A DNA stretch of 64,000 bases from Magnaporthiopsis rhizophila (lineage: Eukaryota > Ascomycota > Sordariomycetes > Magnaporthales > Magnaporthaceae), in the NCBI GenBank assembly GCA_003049465.1, contig PYSS01000031.1, positions 124,001 to 188,000 of the forward strand, given 5' to 3'. Numbering within the stretch: the first letter of the stretch is position 1; every line of letters starts with the position of its first letter. The translations under genes and the position numbers were made by a program. Positions 37,800 through 47,749 of the stretch are shown here, one piece after another. The notes under the pieces were generated by a model. That model was not told the DNA's origin, did no database searches, and saw nothing but the letters and a program-made list of their open reading frames with translations.

Positions 37800-38330
37800 T
37801 TTGTTAACCAGTTACTGAAATTTGGAAATATAAATTAATACGGGGCTTTTTTGCCGGAGCTAAAGCAATTTTTTTTTGGTTATCTGTTTTTTATCGATCT
37901 GTTCGAAAATTTTGGCAATTTTTTTATCGAACTTTTCGAAATTGGCAAATATTAATTTGGTTTTTTTTTTGGATTTATTGTGCCCTTTTAGGTAATTAAA
38001 TTAAATAGGCTCGAATCAGTTTTTAATTTTGCTATTCAGGCGTATGGCTATATAGGCGATTTTTTATTCCTCCTACTAAAAATGGTTTTGATAAAACAAA
38101 AAGTACCCTTTGTATTTGGTTAGGAACGTTTTGATTTTGCTTTTTTTTTTATTATATTTGTTGGGTAAGGGGAATTTGTAAGATTTGATAATAATATAGG
38201 GCTTGGCTTAAGCTTTTTTAAGTTTTTCGATTTCCGCAATAAGTATTTGTATAGTTGCCGAAAAATTGTTATATATTTTGCCGGCAATAGTGATACTTTT
38301 GGGTTTTTTATCTGCGGTTAATATAATTAT
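37800..38330 (-). pseudogene. G3 gag remnant
   Basis: Matches the gag region of G1/G2 (complement of GGAATTTGTAAGATTTGATA and the TTCCGCAATAAGTATTTG block). Heavily mutated with no open frame over 60 codons. Confidence 0.55.
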
Positions 38331-38375
38331 TACTGTTTGTTATTTTCGGTAGGTACTGAACAGGATTAATTAAAA

Positions 38376-38869
38376 TATTATAAATGGTTTTTTGCTTTTA
38401 GGGTAAGGTACGTTAGGAAAGGTGCTAAGCAGTATGATTTTTATAAGGTTACTTGTGCTGGAGGAACTGGGTAATAATAAAGGTTTCGATTATTTGCCTA
38501 AAGGGATGCTTTGGAGCTAATTTAGGTTGATTAATGCCGAGGCCTTAGTTAAAAGCTATTTTAATATAATAGGAATCCTTTGCTTTATATATTAGCGATT
38601 TTTCCCTATTATGTTTGTGTTATGTTTGTTATATCTGTTATATTATATAGCGAATATATCACTGTGCTATATTTGTTATGTTTGCTATATTATATAGCGA
38701 ACATATCAGATATATTATCCGTGCTTAGGTAAATGCTTGATCACGTGATTTCCTTTTTTTTAGCTTGGCTTTGGTCATTCGGCCCCTGGCCTTTATGACT
38801 GCGGGGTAAAGGCGTCCCGCTGGGGGTTAGCCCCAGCCCTCCTGTCCCCTGCCAGCTGTGGTCGTAACA
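38376..38869 (-). repeat. 5' LTR of G3
   Basis: 494 bp, TATTATAAATGG to GTCGTAACA. Its U3 hairpin module is at about 38605-38720, then a TGATCACGTGATTT palindromic box near 38735-38750, then the GC-rich end with ACTGCGGGGTAAAGGCG. Confidence 0.9.
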
Positions 38870-38874
38870 CATTT

Positions 38875-40460
38875 TTACCTGTTTCTGTACCCAGGCAGAA
38901 AACTGGCATATCGACGGGTTTTGCAAAATAGCAAGCATGGTTTGTGTTAGGTTTAAGGTAATATATATTTTATTAATCAGTATATCGATATATTTTAATA
39001 TATCAAAAACCCGGAGCGCTGCCGATATTTTGCCGGGGTTTTATCGGTTTGCTGAAAATAATGTCCGGTAATAAAATGCCACCCTTTTATTATTAAGGTT
39101 ATATATATCCGCCGGTTTAATGCCAGATAATTAAAAAAGGATATTTGGGATAATGGCGGTTTTTTGCGCTTATAAACAATATAAAATCGAAAATTGCTTA
39201 AAAATTCCAATTAACAAATTTATTTTTAATTAAGTAATTTTATAATAGCAAAATATTGCAAATTTTTATGATTTGTTCAAATTTCCACTGGTAATTCGGC
39301 TTTTTGCAATTTGGATTTCTATTTTCAAAAATTTTGATAATAATTAGAAATTTTTTATCGTAAATTTTATAATTATATTTTATTAGGATATATTTAGCTG
39401 AAAAAAAGGCAATTGGGCAGCGTATTTTTTTAATATTTATTTAGAAAAATACACCTTTTATAACCCAATCTGATACATTTATTTCGATGATAATTTTTAA
39501 TACAGGGTTATAAAATGCTAATATAATATCCGAAAAAAATATATTTTGAAATTATCGAAATATTATTAAAACTTTATTAATAAATTATTTTGGCCAGCTA
39601 TTTGCGCTTATTAATACCGTTAGCGGGCGGGCTATTGTTAAAAAGCTGCGGATAAACCGTTTATAAAAATTAGCAAAACCCAAAAAATATTGAAACTTTT
39701 TAAGGTTGGTGGATTATTATCAAATTGGATCGCTTTAACCTTTTCAGGGTTTATTTTAATTCCTGATATTAATATAATAAGGCTAAAATATTTTGTTTTT
39801 TTAATATTAAATTTGCATTTTCGAATATTAATTATAAGCCCTATATTGGCAAATTTTGTAATAATCTTTTTAATATACCGCTGGTATTCCGCTCGGGTTC
39901 CGTTATAAATAAAAATATTATTTAAATAGGTTATAATATATCGGTTTAATACGTTTAATAAAATATGGTTAATATAATACTGGAATAAACTTAATGTTTT
40001 TATTATCCCGAAATTGGCAATTAAATATTTAAATAACCCAAATCTAATAATAAACGCTATTTTTCACTTATTTTTGGAAATAATGCGCAAATAATTAAAT
40101 GCTACGGTAATATTTATTTTTATGTACTATTTTACTTTTGCCAATACCTGAAATATTTTCCGGATTAGCAAAATAAAATATTTGTTTTTTATTATAATAT
40201 TATTTAGGCCCCGGTAATTAATATATACCCAAATTTTCCCCCCTGGTTTTTTGGTTAAAAAAATTGGGGCTGCTGTTAGTAATATGCTAAAGCGGATAAA
40301 GCTTTTTTGGTATGTATTTGTCCAAATATTTCCTTATTATGCATAATTCCTGCTATAATATGGCTTGGTTATAATAATACGGTGGTATTTTGCCAAATAA
40401 CAGTTTAATTTTATAATTAAACGGCCTGTACGGCGGAAAGGTATTAGCATTTTGTGGAAA
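38875..40460 (-). pseudogene. D reverse transcriptase and RNase H, degraded
   Basis: From high to low coordinate: PYRPFNYKIKLL, LTKKPGGKIWVYINYRGLN (VKKPGGGxRxCVDYRxLN), AFIIRFGLFKYLI, IITYLNNIFIY (YLDD box with both Asp to Asn), INPEKVKAI, LGFANFYKRFI, and at 38995-39210 the RNase H end EFLSNFRFYIVYK (WxEFLSxFxFxIxYxPGK). Stops and small shifts lie between blocks. The frame meets the integrase on the other side of G3. Confidence 0.8.
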
Positions 40461-41468
40461 AAAACAATCGGCAAAATTATGCAGCTTTTAGGGAAATTTT
40501 TTCAGGTTTTTTTTTATTATAACGGGTGGTTTGCTATCCAAATATTTTGGATATCCTTGTCGGAAACCCGGCATAAATATGGCACCTTTTCGATTTATTT
40601 CTGAAAGGCCTGGACCTTAGATTTAAATTTTGTGCTTTTGGGAAACTTTTGCATTTGAAAAATGCTTCGGATTATTATCGGTATTTTTCCGGTAAAATTA
40701 TCGGATAACCGGTGGTTTAATAGGTTATCTCTTTTTGTAAGCGTAAGGAATTTTTTTTAAATTATTTATTGGATATATATATTTTTTATTTGCAAAAGGT
40801 TAAAAAATTGGGTGTATTTAAAAGGCGGATTTTTATATTAGCAATTAATAGTTCCTTGGTTTTTACCAATATAATACTGTTTATAGTTAATATTTCTGTT
40901 GCCCAATCGATTATTAAATTATAATATTGGAATTATAATAATACCAAAATAATATTTGGGCCCCCTAACGGCTAATAATGAAAAATTATAATTTTTGTAA
41001 TATTTCCAAACATATATATTATTTTAATATATTTTGTAATATATTTTACTAATAATTTGTCGGCAAATTAAAAGGGTTTTGGCTCGGGAAATTAAAATTT
41101 TGGCAAATTATAAGTATATGCAAATATATTATTAATAAATGCCCAAAAGGAATATTTTATATCGACCAATAATCGATAAGGTACCGGTCGGTTCCCGTAA
41201 AAAAAAAGCAAAATGTTAAAAAAAAAAAATTTTATTAGGTTTTATAAAACAAAAATATATATTATTTTATTTTTGCCCCTTTCGTTTTTGATTTTTCCAA
41301 AAGTTCTGTGTATAATTTTCCGCAAAATTTTTTTTTAACTATTATCCGCCTATATTTTACTGTTATTTGGGTTTAGCTGGGCAGGTAATAGCATAATATT
41401 CCGGCTATTTGTAATATATATAGGTTATTATTATGGCGGTATTATTTTTGCGCATCAGTAAGCAATCC

Positions 41469-42600
41469 TTATGATTTGGTTATAATTTTGCTAAAATTTA
41501 TCGGATCCCCTTTTGGGGCTGGGATCAGGCTTGGTAAATGATTGCCTGGTTTTATTACTAGGATTGCACTGCTTTGGTTCGACCTATACGCGTGGTTTGC
41601 AAAATTATTGGACAGGTTCCGGTATATTTTAACCCACCTGTTAAAATCCTTTGGTCCCGGTTTATTAATTTGGTAAACGGCGGCCCTAAAAAGTTCGATA
41701 CTAACTTTATTTTTTAAAACTTCCATTTGCATATTTGCCGGATATCCGCCCATATCCGCCAATCGGATAAATGTGCTAATAAAATTACCAAATTTGGTAT
41801 TTTTTATTTTAGGGTATTAAAATTCCAGCAAACCGCTACCCTGGTATTTTGGATTTTATAAATTGGATCAAACAGGTTAAATAAAAAAGTATAATCGGAA
41901 AGGTTTTTGATCCAAGCAAAAAGGTTTTATGGATTTATTATTATTAAATTAACGGTATTTCGGATATACCTATACGCATTTTTTAAAAAGTGTTAAGCAA
42001 TATATAATATTTGGGCCATTAATATATTATAAAAAGCGTTATTAAAGGTAAATTTTATATTAAATAATAATTTTTACATAATATATTTTTTGGTGCTAAG
42101 CATTATTTATATAGGCATTTGAAAAGGTAAGCAGCTCAATATTTATAAGGCATAATATTATTATATTCCCGGCGAAATTAAAAATCGCTATTAATAATTT
42201 GCCAGTATTAGGTAAAAATAGGGGTAATAATAGGATCGAAATGTTTAAAATAATAATGGCCGGTATAGCTGGGGCATTAGGGCTAAATAGCGATAATTAA
42301 ACCGATTATTGCGCTAATTGCTATATTAATTGGTTATTTTCCGTATTAAATTGCATATTTATTTCTCGAAACTAGATTATCGTTATTAACATTTTGGTAA
42401 TTTTAAGGTTATATTTGTTTGTTTGGATTTGGCTTATTATAATTTTATTTTGAAAGGTGGCAATATTAATATTTAATATCTCCATTAACGTGCCTAATTG
42501 TTATATCGATACCGAAAGTTAAGTATTGTTTAAATCGCATTGCAATTTCGCAAAATTCGCATTATTCCCGTGGCCCAGCAGGTATTAAAAGGCATTGTAC
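41469..42600 (-). pseudogene. D gag remnant
   Basis: Open piece 41469-41762 (97 codons) with ELFRAAVYQINKPGPKDFNR, WVKIYRNLSNNFANHAYR and a terminal GDPINFSKI. It resembles the C-terminal part of Ty3-type Gag (FxxWVxxCQxIDNRLRAxAYR...DPMDLS). The N-terminal part to the right is too mutated to read. Confidence 0.6.
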
Positions 42601-42834
42601 CCGTTAAACAATTAAAATGCAGAGATATGGTTTGGGGCTGAGGTATTCCGGGCTGGGTTTATTATAATGGTATTATATTAGTATAACGCTGGATTTTTAC
42701 TGTGTTTGGGCGGTGTAGGCATTGACAGCCTCCTATAAACGTGGTGTGGTTGCTGTAATGCCGTTTCTCGGGATCGGGGAAAAGGCGGAACGCTATCGGT
42801 AGTTTTGTGTTTTTTTTGTTAAGGTGCAACAAAC

Positions 42835-42962
42835 TATCACGGCACAGCAGCTGGGTGCTAGGTTAAAAATCTGTTGTTGCACAAGGAGGCAGATCCGCTA
42901 GCTCTGTAGGAAGCCGGCGGATCACTGGCTAAATACAGGTGTGCGGGCTTGGTCCCGTGACA
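42835..42962 (-). repeat. Short terminal direct repeat (5' LTR) of D
   Basis: 128 bp, plus-strand ends TATCACGG and CCGTGACA, same orientation as 27968-28093. It sits just beyond the D gag region, where a 5' LTR should be. At 126-128 bp it would be among the shorter Ty3-type LTRs. Confidence 0.65.
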
Positions 42963-43580
42963 CGGCCGTTAATTTTTCCTTTTTTTCGTTTGCAAATAAT
43001 ATTATTATTTCCTTAGCGGCCGGTTAATCGGGTTTTATAACCACCGCCCGTTTTTTTAATAAAAGCTGTTTAAATGCCGGCCTTGGGCGTTTATTTTGCT
43101 TTTTTTTTTAGTTATGGCCGGTGCCGCCGGTGCTGCCGATACTTGGAACGCTTTTTTTATTGCCATGCCGGTTTTAAGCTTAATTAACGGTTTTTTAAAC
43201 GTAAATATGATTTTATTTCGGGTTTATTTTTTGGGGCGGATAATAACCTTAAATTAATTTTTCAAACCTTATTTTAAAGTTAATATTTCATTTACAACTA
43301 AAAAAAAATAACGGCGAGGTTAGAAATAATTTTACTGATTAAATTTACGTTGGTACGTATGCTAGCATTTGTTACTAACCCAAATATCGCGGTTTGCCAG
43401 TTCGAACGGACAGATTTTTGCTGTATTTTGGTGGTGGCGGCGTCCGATTCCCCTGGTTAATTTGGACCCATTGTTAACCCGTTTTCAAAACACAGCAGCT
43501 GGTTGGACGGGTTGTAAATGGTGGGTTGTATTTTGGGGCAACAAGCGCCCGCCAATCCCCATCATGGAGATAAAACCCTG
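42963..43580. other. Remnant and composition boundary
   Basis: A Lys/Ala-rich minus-strand trace lies at 43000-43200 (blocks FQVSAAPAAPA, FIKKTGGGYKTRLTGR) with stops, family unknown. AT-rich, RIP-type sequence fades from ~43350, and normal composition starts near 43570. Confidence 0.4.
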
Positions 43581-44498
43581 TTAGAAGACAATCACGCACA
43601 CACGCAGAATATTGATAAAGTCATTGAGCCTCTCAAGGACCATCCTCCACTCGGTTAGGATTCTCATATGCTGAGAGCTGACGCGTTTCACTATAAGAAT
43701 CGAACCCGAGCGTTCTACGTGGGTAGCCCGAGGACGGCCCTGTACGGGAGCAAACCGACTTCCAGACAGTAAGCGTTGAAAGGCGCAGCTATAAAGGGAA
43801 GCGAGATGACGGGCACACTCAAAAACAAGCCAATACAAGTGAGGCATTCGTGTCTCCTTTTCAGTCCTTGATAGACTTGAGTCTATCAGCCCTCGTATAT
43901 CCTCCAACGGAGAGTTAACAGAGCGACGTTTTAAAGTACACTCTGCCGCCGTCCTTGTGTTGTCCCGAATCTCTAAGCTGGCTTCGTTTGCTATAAAATC
44001 CCCAACAGCCTCCGGAGAGTAAGTCCGCTCTACTGGGAGCACACACTTTTTGTAGCGATACTTGGGCCTCTGGTGGAATACCCCAAGGGCATATCCACCT
44101 TGCGGAGCCTGTGGCTGCTAGCAAGGGGGTGTGTAAGGGCGATTTGTTATGAGGATGGGCATGGCCGGATCGGCGCTCCTAGTCGCGATATGGAGCGGCG
44201 CATGCTGACCTCCATATGCTTCGATAAAGAGAGCAGGCACGTCGGACGTCTGAGTATGGTTGCTGGAGAAAAGTAGCCGCCCGTCCTGGTGGAAGCAAAC
44301 GCCGTCTTATCGTCCAATATATCCGGCGACCTATATGGCGGCGGCAAGACGGCCAGTGTCGCCTTCGGCCAGTTTTGACAGCCGCTCTCGTTCCCGGGTG
44401 GTCAGGGTCTGCGCCAGGCCGCCGCCGTTGGCATTCAGGAATGTTTCCCAGACTTCCTTGCCCAGATACCGAATGCGAGGGAAAGCGGAAGCAGCCAT
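43581..44498 (-). pseudogene. Possible decayed gene at the transposon-block edge
   Basis: One minus-strand frame from an ATG at 44498 (MAASAFPRIRYLGKEVW) to a stop at 43581 spans 306 codons with three internal stops: TAG, TAA and TAG, near 44331, 44307 and 44118. Random DNA of this length would be expected to contain about fourteen. Each could come from CAG or CAA by a C-to-T change. The last 153 codons are open. I recognise no family, and splicing could remove stops, but no good GT-AG pair with a branch site is obvious. The alternative is chance. Confidence 0.3.
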
Positions 44499-45532
44499 TG
44501 TGCTGTTTTTGTCAGAAGTCGAGTTGTACGGTGGGCCTGTCCGTACAGTAGGCGCGAAAAGGGCTATCGCCCGCAGGCAGCAGCGTGGGCCGGGTTCATA
44601 GAGAGACTCACGGGCTGTTGGGTAATTCTGGATCGAAAGTGTTCGCCTGTCTGATATCTCGTTGTGGTTTGCCTAGCGGCACCCGTTTGCCAGACAGAGG
44701 CCTGCCCACCGCGTGGGCTCACTAGTTCAAGAAATGGACATAGAGCATGAAATGCCAGGAAATAAAAAACCATGTATCAGATAGGGAAAGATATGGGAAA
44801 CAGGAAAGAGGGGTTCTAATGTGTATATAGAGCTGCGTATTTTTGGGGCGCCGTGCCGCACTGCCGGCAGACAGGACGCACGTCTTTGTTTGCTTCTGTT
44901 CTATAGCCAATCGCCAATTCCGCCCACCCTTCAGGTCGGCGGGGCCTATGATAGTATAAACGACCTCGGCCTGCGTGATGACGGCTACCACAGTGTTTGT
45001 GACAATGGACAAACCGCGCTATCCTCACCGCCTCTCAATATCCACAGTCCATTCATTGTTTGTATAGGTAGTCATCGCGGTAGCATTGTTACCGGCCGAC
45101 GTGCTCAGCTTGGGGGCGTTTGTCCTGGCACGTTATAGCTACGTACCTACTGTTCTTGATATTGTCTTCTTTGCTTGTCCACGCGCCGCTACGGTGCACA
45201 TACCTCTTTCAGGAAGGAGCTACCAAGCACTCTTCCTCCTGGAAATGTCGGCAGTAATCTAGCACGTCAAAACAATGGACTCCATGGTGGTGCTCTGGGT
45301 AGGTGGTCAAAAACCCTCACCTCATCGCCCTGATTCTAAATCGTTTCCTCGTTCCCATCACTCGCTGGAGGCCGCGAAACCCTTTACCGCTTCCCCTGCG
45401 GCCAGTCGAGCCCCGACCTAGAGCCCTTCACTCTTCCTACTTAAGCTATTTTACAGAGACTCTTGAAGCGGGGTATTGCTAAGATACGTTCATTTAAAAA
45501 CCGCAAATATCAAACGCACATATACGCTCAAT
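44499..45532. other. Intergenic, no gene seen
   Basis: Normal-composition DNA. The short ORFs on both strands overlap each other without any recognisable motif. No RNA gene or repeat was noticed. The last ~100 bp is the likely promoter/5' UTR of the 45533 gene. Confidence 0.5.
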
Positions 45533-46567
45533 ATGAACACCATCTCAGCCCAAGCAATAAGCGGGCATCCGACGGCTCCCTCCCCATCAGCCTGGGGAAA
45601 CCAAGAGCCGCAGCAGCAACAACCGGCATGGCCCGTGCAATCCCAAGCCGCCACCAGCTTCAACTTTCCTCAAGCCCTGCCCATCAGGATAGACACGCAA
45701 GCCGAGTGCCTGCCGATGCACCAGCGCGGAGGATCCCGGGCCGTCGCCACCATCATCCTCAATCCCAGCGGCCGCGACACTCAGAGCAAGAGCCGGAGGC
45801 GCGACTGCATGGACATTGACGGCGAGGAGTCGGGGTCGGATCCGGAGGGGGGCCATGGGCTGGACAAGCGCGCATCGAAAATACTCAAAAAGATGGTCAA
45901 GCGCGAGGTCCAAAGGCAGGTGAAGAAGGTGTTGAGCAAGGAATTCAAGAAGCAGTTCGAGGCGCACATGGCCCAATACGTTTGGGAGGTGGACGACGGT
46001 TTCGCGGAGGCGAGAGGCGCAGCCGCGGCCTCGTCCGCACCATCGTCCTCGTCCTTCTCCTCCGCAGAGACGGCGTCCTCTAGACCGCGCCGGCCAAGCA
46101 CCCGCCGCCCACGACACAGCCCGACAATGCGCGGCGGGGGCCCCGCGTCCGACGTCGGCGGTGGCAGCAGCAGGGTGTTCGAGGTGTCGACTTCTCCTTC
46201 CAGTGCCTCTTCCGGTAGCAACATCACGCCCGATAGCCCGCCGCCGCCTGTCCGGTTCAGTCGAGACGGCGGCAGCAGTCGTTTTACGACACCTCCTTTC
46301 GGCGGCGGCCAGGGACGGACCAGCCGTGGCACACCCCAAGCCGAAAGCCTGCGCCAGGGGATATCCAGCGACGGACATCAATGGAGAGGTGGAAGATTCA
46401 GCGCCCCGAACTCAGCCCAGCGCCCGGGGTATAGCGACCGGCCCTCTGGTTCGAGAGGCGCAGCTGGCATCTTTGGACTTTCCGGTGGTGGTGGTGGTTG
46501 TGGCGGTGGCGGCGAGTCGAGCTGGGCGTACAGGGATCGAGACGACGTCGATATGAGCGACGACTGA
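45533..46567 (+). CDS. Hypothetical low-complexity, nuclear-looking protein
   Basis: 344 residues in one exon. The start is the first ATG of the frame (MNTISAQAIS); the frame opens upstream only at non-ATG codons. Gln/Pro/Ser-rich N-terminus, then a basic SKSRRR at ~85-90 and an acidic MDIDGEESGSDPE. Next is a strongly basic amphipathic helix (~111-147: KILKKMVKREVQRQVKKVL and onward), which could be a nuclear localisation signal or nucleic-acid/coiled-coil region. The rest is Ser/Arg/Gly-rich disorder, including a Gly-rich stretch, and the end is DVDMSDD, a tail frequent in fungal nuclear proteins. I recognise no domain. It is the first intact gene after the transposon block and may be fast-evolving. 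Confidence 0.75.
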   Translation: MNTISAQAISGHPTAPSPSAWGNQEPQQQQPAWPVQSQAATSFNFPQALPIRIDTQAECLPMHQRGGSRAVATIILNPSGRDTQSKSRRRDCMDIDGEESGSDPEGGHGLDKRASKILKKMVKREVQRQVKKVLSKEFKKQFEAHMAQYVWEVDDGFAEARGAAAASSAPSSSSFSSAETASSRPRRPSTRRPRHSPTMRGGGPASDVGGGSSRVFEVSTSPSSASSGSNITPDSPPPPVRFSRDGGSSRFTTPPFGGGQGRTSRGTPQAESLRQGISSDGHQWRGGRFSAPNSAQRPGYSDRPSGSRGAAGIFGLSGGGGGCGGGGESSWAYRDRDDVDMSDD

Positions 46568-47130
46568 GTGCGAAGGCGGACCGACGGATTGGGTATGATG
46601 AGGGTGTCATCAAGGATATTGTTCGGGTAATCCCACTTTTTGATACATGGTAGCTACCGGTATGTAAAGCAGGGTACAAGCAGGTGTGGCCTTCTTTGCG
46701 CCTGGGCAAAAAGTTTTAGTGACCTCGTCGTCAGCAGCTGCCGCTAGTTGATCGTATAAGTTTGCTAGAGAACTCACGAATACGATGATACGAGGGACTA
46801 CCCCGTGCCAAGGAGGTCCAGCCAGGGAAGGGAGGGGCTGTCATAGTAGCCTCGGTCTTGTACCTTTGCAAGATGCGCACGCCAAGAAAGGGCACAGTCT
46901 TGAGTGGCATCAGATATTCCGGGCGCCCGATGCTCGGGGTCAAGCTTGAGAGATCGTTAAGAAGCGCCGAAAGGCTTGATTCGGGCTCGATTAATCCTAT
47001 GTTTCTGCTTTTCATCTACTGAGGGAATTAAAAAGTGGGCGGTGGCTTGTTTTCCCCAGTCGGATGCTCCGGCAGTGGGTGGCTGTCGACCGGGTATCCA
47101 GGCTAGCGCTAAAAGGGTCCTACCAAGTAC

Positions 47131-47243
47131 ACCCTTCCAGGATCATAGAGGTTAAGTCTCCCGCTTTCGGTGGAATAAGTTTTGTGCTTATAATACTAGA
47201 TTTTGATTTTGCCCGAATCTAACCCCTATGATCCTGGAAGGGT
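47131..47243. repeat. Inverted-repeat element, possibly a MITE
   Basis: Arms CCTTCCAGGATCATAGAGG (within 47132-47154) and CCCCTATGATCCTGGAAGG (within 47220-47242) are complementary over 23 bp with one mismatch, enclosing ~65 bp. No clear target duplication is visible. Confidence 0.45.
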
Positions 47244-47304
47244 TTAAGATGTATCGCACTCGCGGCTGGCAGCCATGCCTTCAAGAAGGCGGTGACTGCG
47301 TTTC

Positions 47305-47381
47305 TTGTTTTCGACCACTAACCAACCTTGTTTTCGACCACTAACCAACCTTGTTTTCGACCACTAACCAACCTTGTTTTC
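47305..47381. repeat. 23-bp tandem repeat, 3.4 copies
   Basis: Units at 47305-47327, 47328-47350 and 47351-47373, identical, reading TTGTTTTCGACCACTAACC plus AACC; a partial unit TTGTTTTCC follows. About 370 bp upstream of the GH78 start. Confidence 0.9.
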
Positions 47382-47488
47382 CTCTCAGCAAATCCGGGGC
47401 CGAGAGGGGCAAAAAGACGGCCCGCTTCGCTGGACATTCGGCCGATCCGACGCGGGGTACATGACAGGTGCCGTTTGCGGGGGTTACT

Positions 47489-47494
47489 CCGGGG
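47489..47494 (+). promoter_or_regulatory. Possible CreA-type site
   Basis: CCGGGG fits SYGGRG, the binding core of the fungal carbon-catabolite repressor CreA/Cre1. It lies ~260 bp upstream of a glycoside hydrolase start. Such short matches occur by chance in GC-rich DNA. Confidence 0.2.
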
Positions 47495-47654
47495 AGGGAA
47501 GAAGTGGGCCCGGCAGTTTGGACTCTGGGGATGGAAAGCTTGATGTCGGGAATTTCGGGTCATCATTGGTGCGACGGCACATTTTAGACAGGAGAGGGGG
47601 AGGAAGACTTCGTGATGCGGGAGCCGCGGGACCGAACTCGTCGTTGGCCCTCGC

Positions 47655-47661
47655 TATAAAA
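47655..47661 (+). promoter_or_regulatory. TATA box of the GH78 gene
   Basis: CTATAAAACTA, 95 bp before the ATG at 47750, followed by a pyrimidine-rich stretch typical of fungal transcription starts. Confidence 0.6.
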
Positions 47662-47749
47662 CTACTCCCTTTCTTACAGTCGGGGAGAAGCTGTGAAGCT
47701 CTAGGTAGCTGTCAAGGTTAAGTCACAACCACGTTATCCCAAGAATACA

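Larger units (their letters stand above)
31506..38869 (-). mobile_element. Family G chromovirus copy G3, full length, inserted in D
   Basis: 7364 bp, minus strand, with two 494-bp LTRs (31506-31999 and 38376-38869). The plus-strand ends are TGTTACAAACGG and GTCGTAACA, flanked by CATTT at 31501-31505 and 38870-38874. From right to left: gag (~37800-38330), RT (~34700-35660), RNase H, integrase (~33000-34200), chromodomain (~32780-33060), antisense ORF (32016-32690), polypurine tract complement 32001-32014. Stops of RIP type are throughout. It splits the D pol gene between RNase H and the integrase zinc-binding region. Confidence 0.92.
27968..42962 (-). mobile_element. Chromovirus D (Ty3/Gypsy), short LTRs, split by G3
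   Basis: Minus-strand element bounded by two direct repeats of 126-128 bp (42835-42962 as 5' LTR, 27968-28093 as 3' LTR). From right to left: gag (~41469-42600), a protease region, RT (~39650-40460), RNase H (~38875-39300), integrase (30250-31500), chromodomain (~30050-30230), then ~1.95 kb of unassigned sequence. G3 (31506-38869) sits inside it with duplication CATTT, and the RNase H-integrase reading resumes across G3. Excluding G3, D is about 7.6 kb. No target duplication is visible at the outer ends (TTTAA against CGGCC). Confidence 0.75.
46568..47749. other. Intergenic region with small repeats and rhamnosidase promoter
   Basis: Holds an imperfect inverted repeat (47131-47243), a 23-bp tandem repeat (47305-47381) and the promoter of the GH78 gene. 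A 94-codon minus ORF at 46731-47015 starts with ATG but has no recognisable feature and is not called. Confidence 0.6.

Noticed and set aside
43680..43760. B-box-like GGGTTCGATTCT on the minus strand, a possible tRNA
   Set aside because: The flanking bases do not form a T-stem and no acceptor or anticodon arm fits.
45587..46381. 264-codon minus-strand ORF
   Set aside because: Shadow of the 45533-46567 gene; Arg/Ala-rich with no domain.
46731..47015. 94-codon ATG-initiated minus ORF
   Set aside because: No motif, no neighbour support and no clear promoter; left uncalled, though a small gene cannot be excluded.
47305..47381. Short repeats resembling a CRISPR array
   Set aside because: Head-to-tail units without spacers, in a fungal nuclear context.
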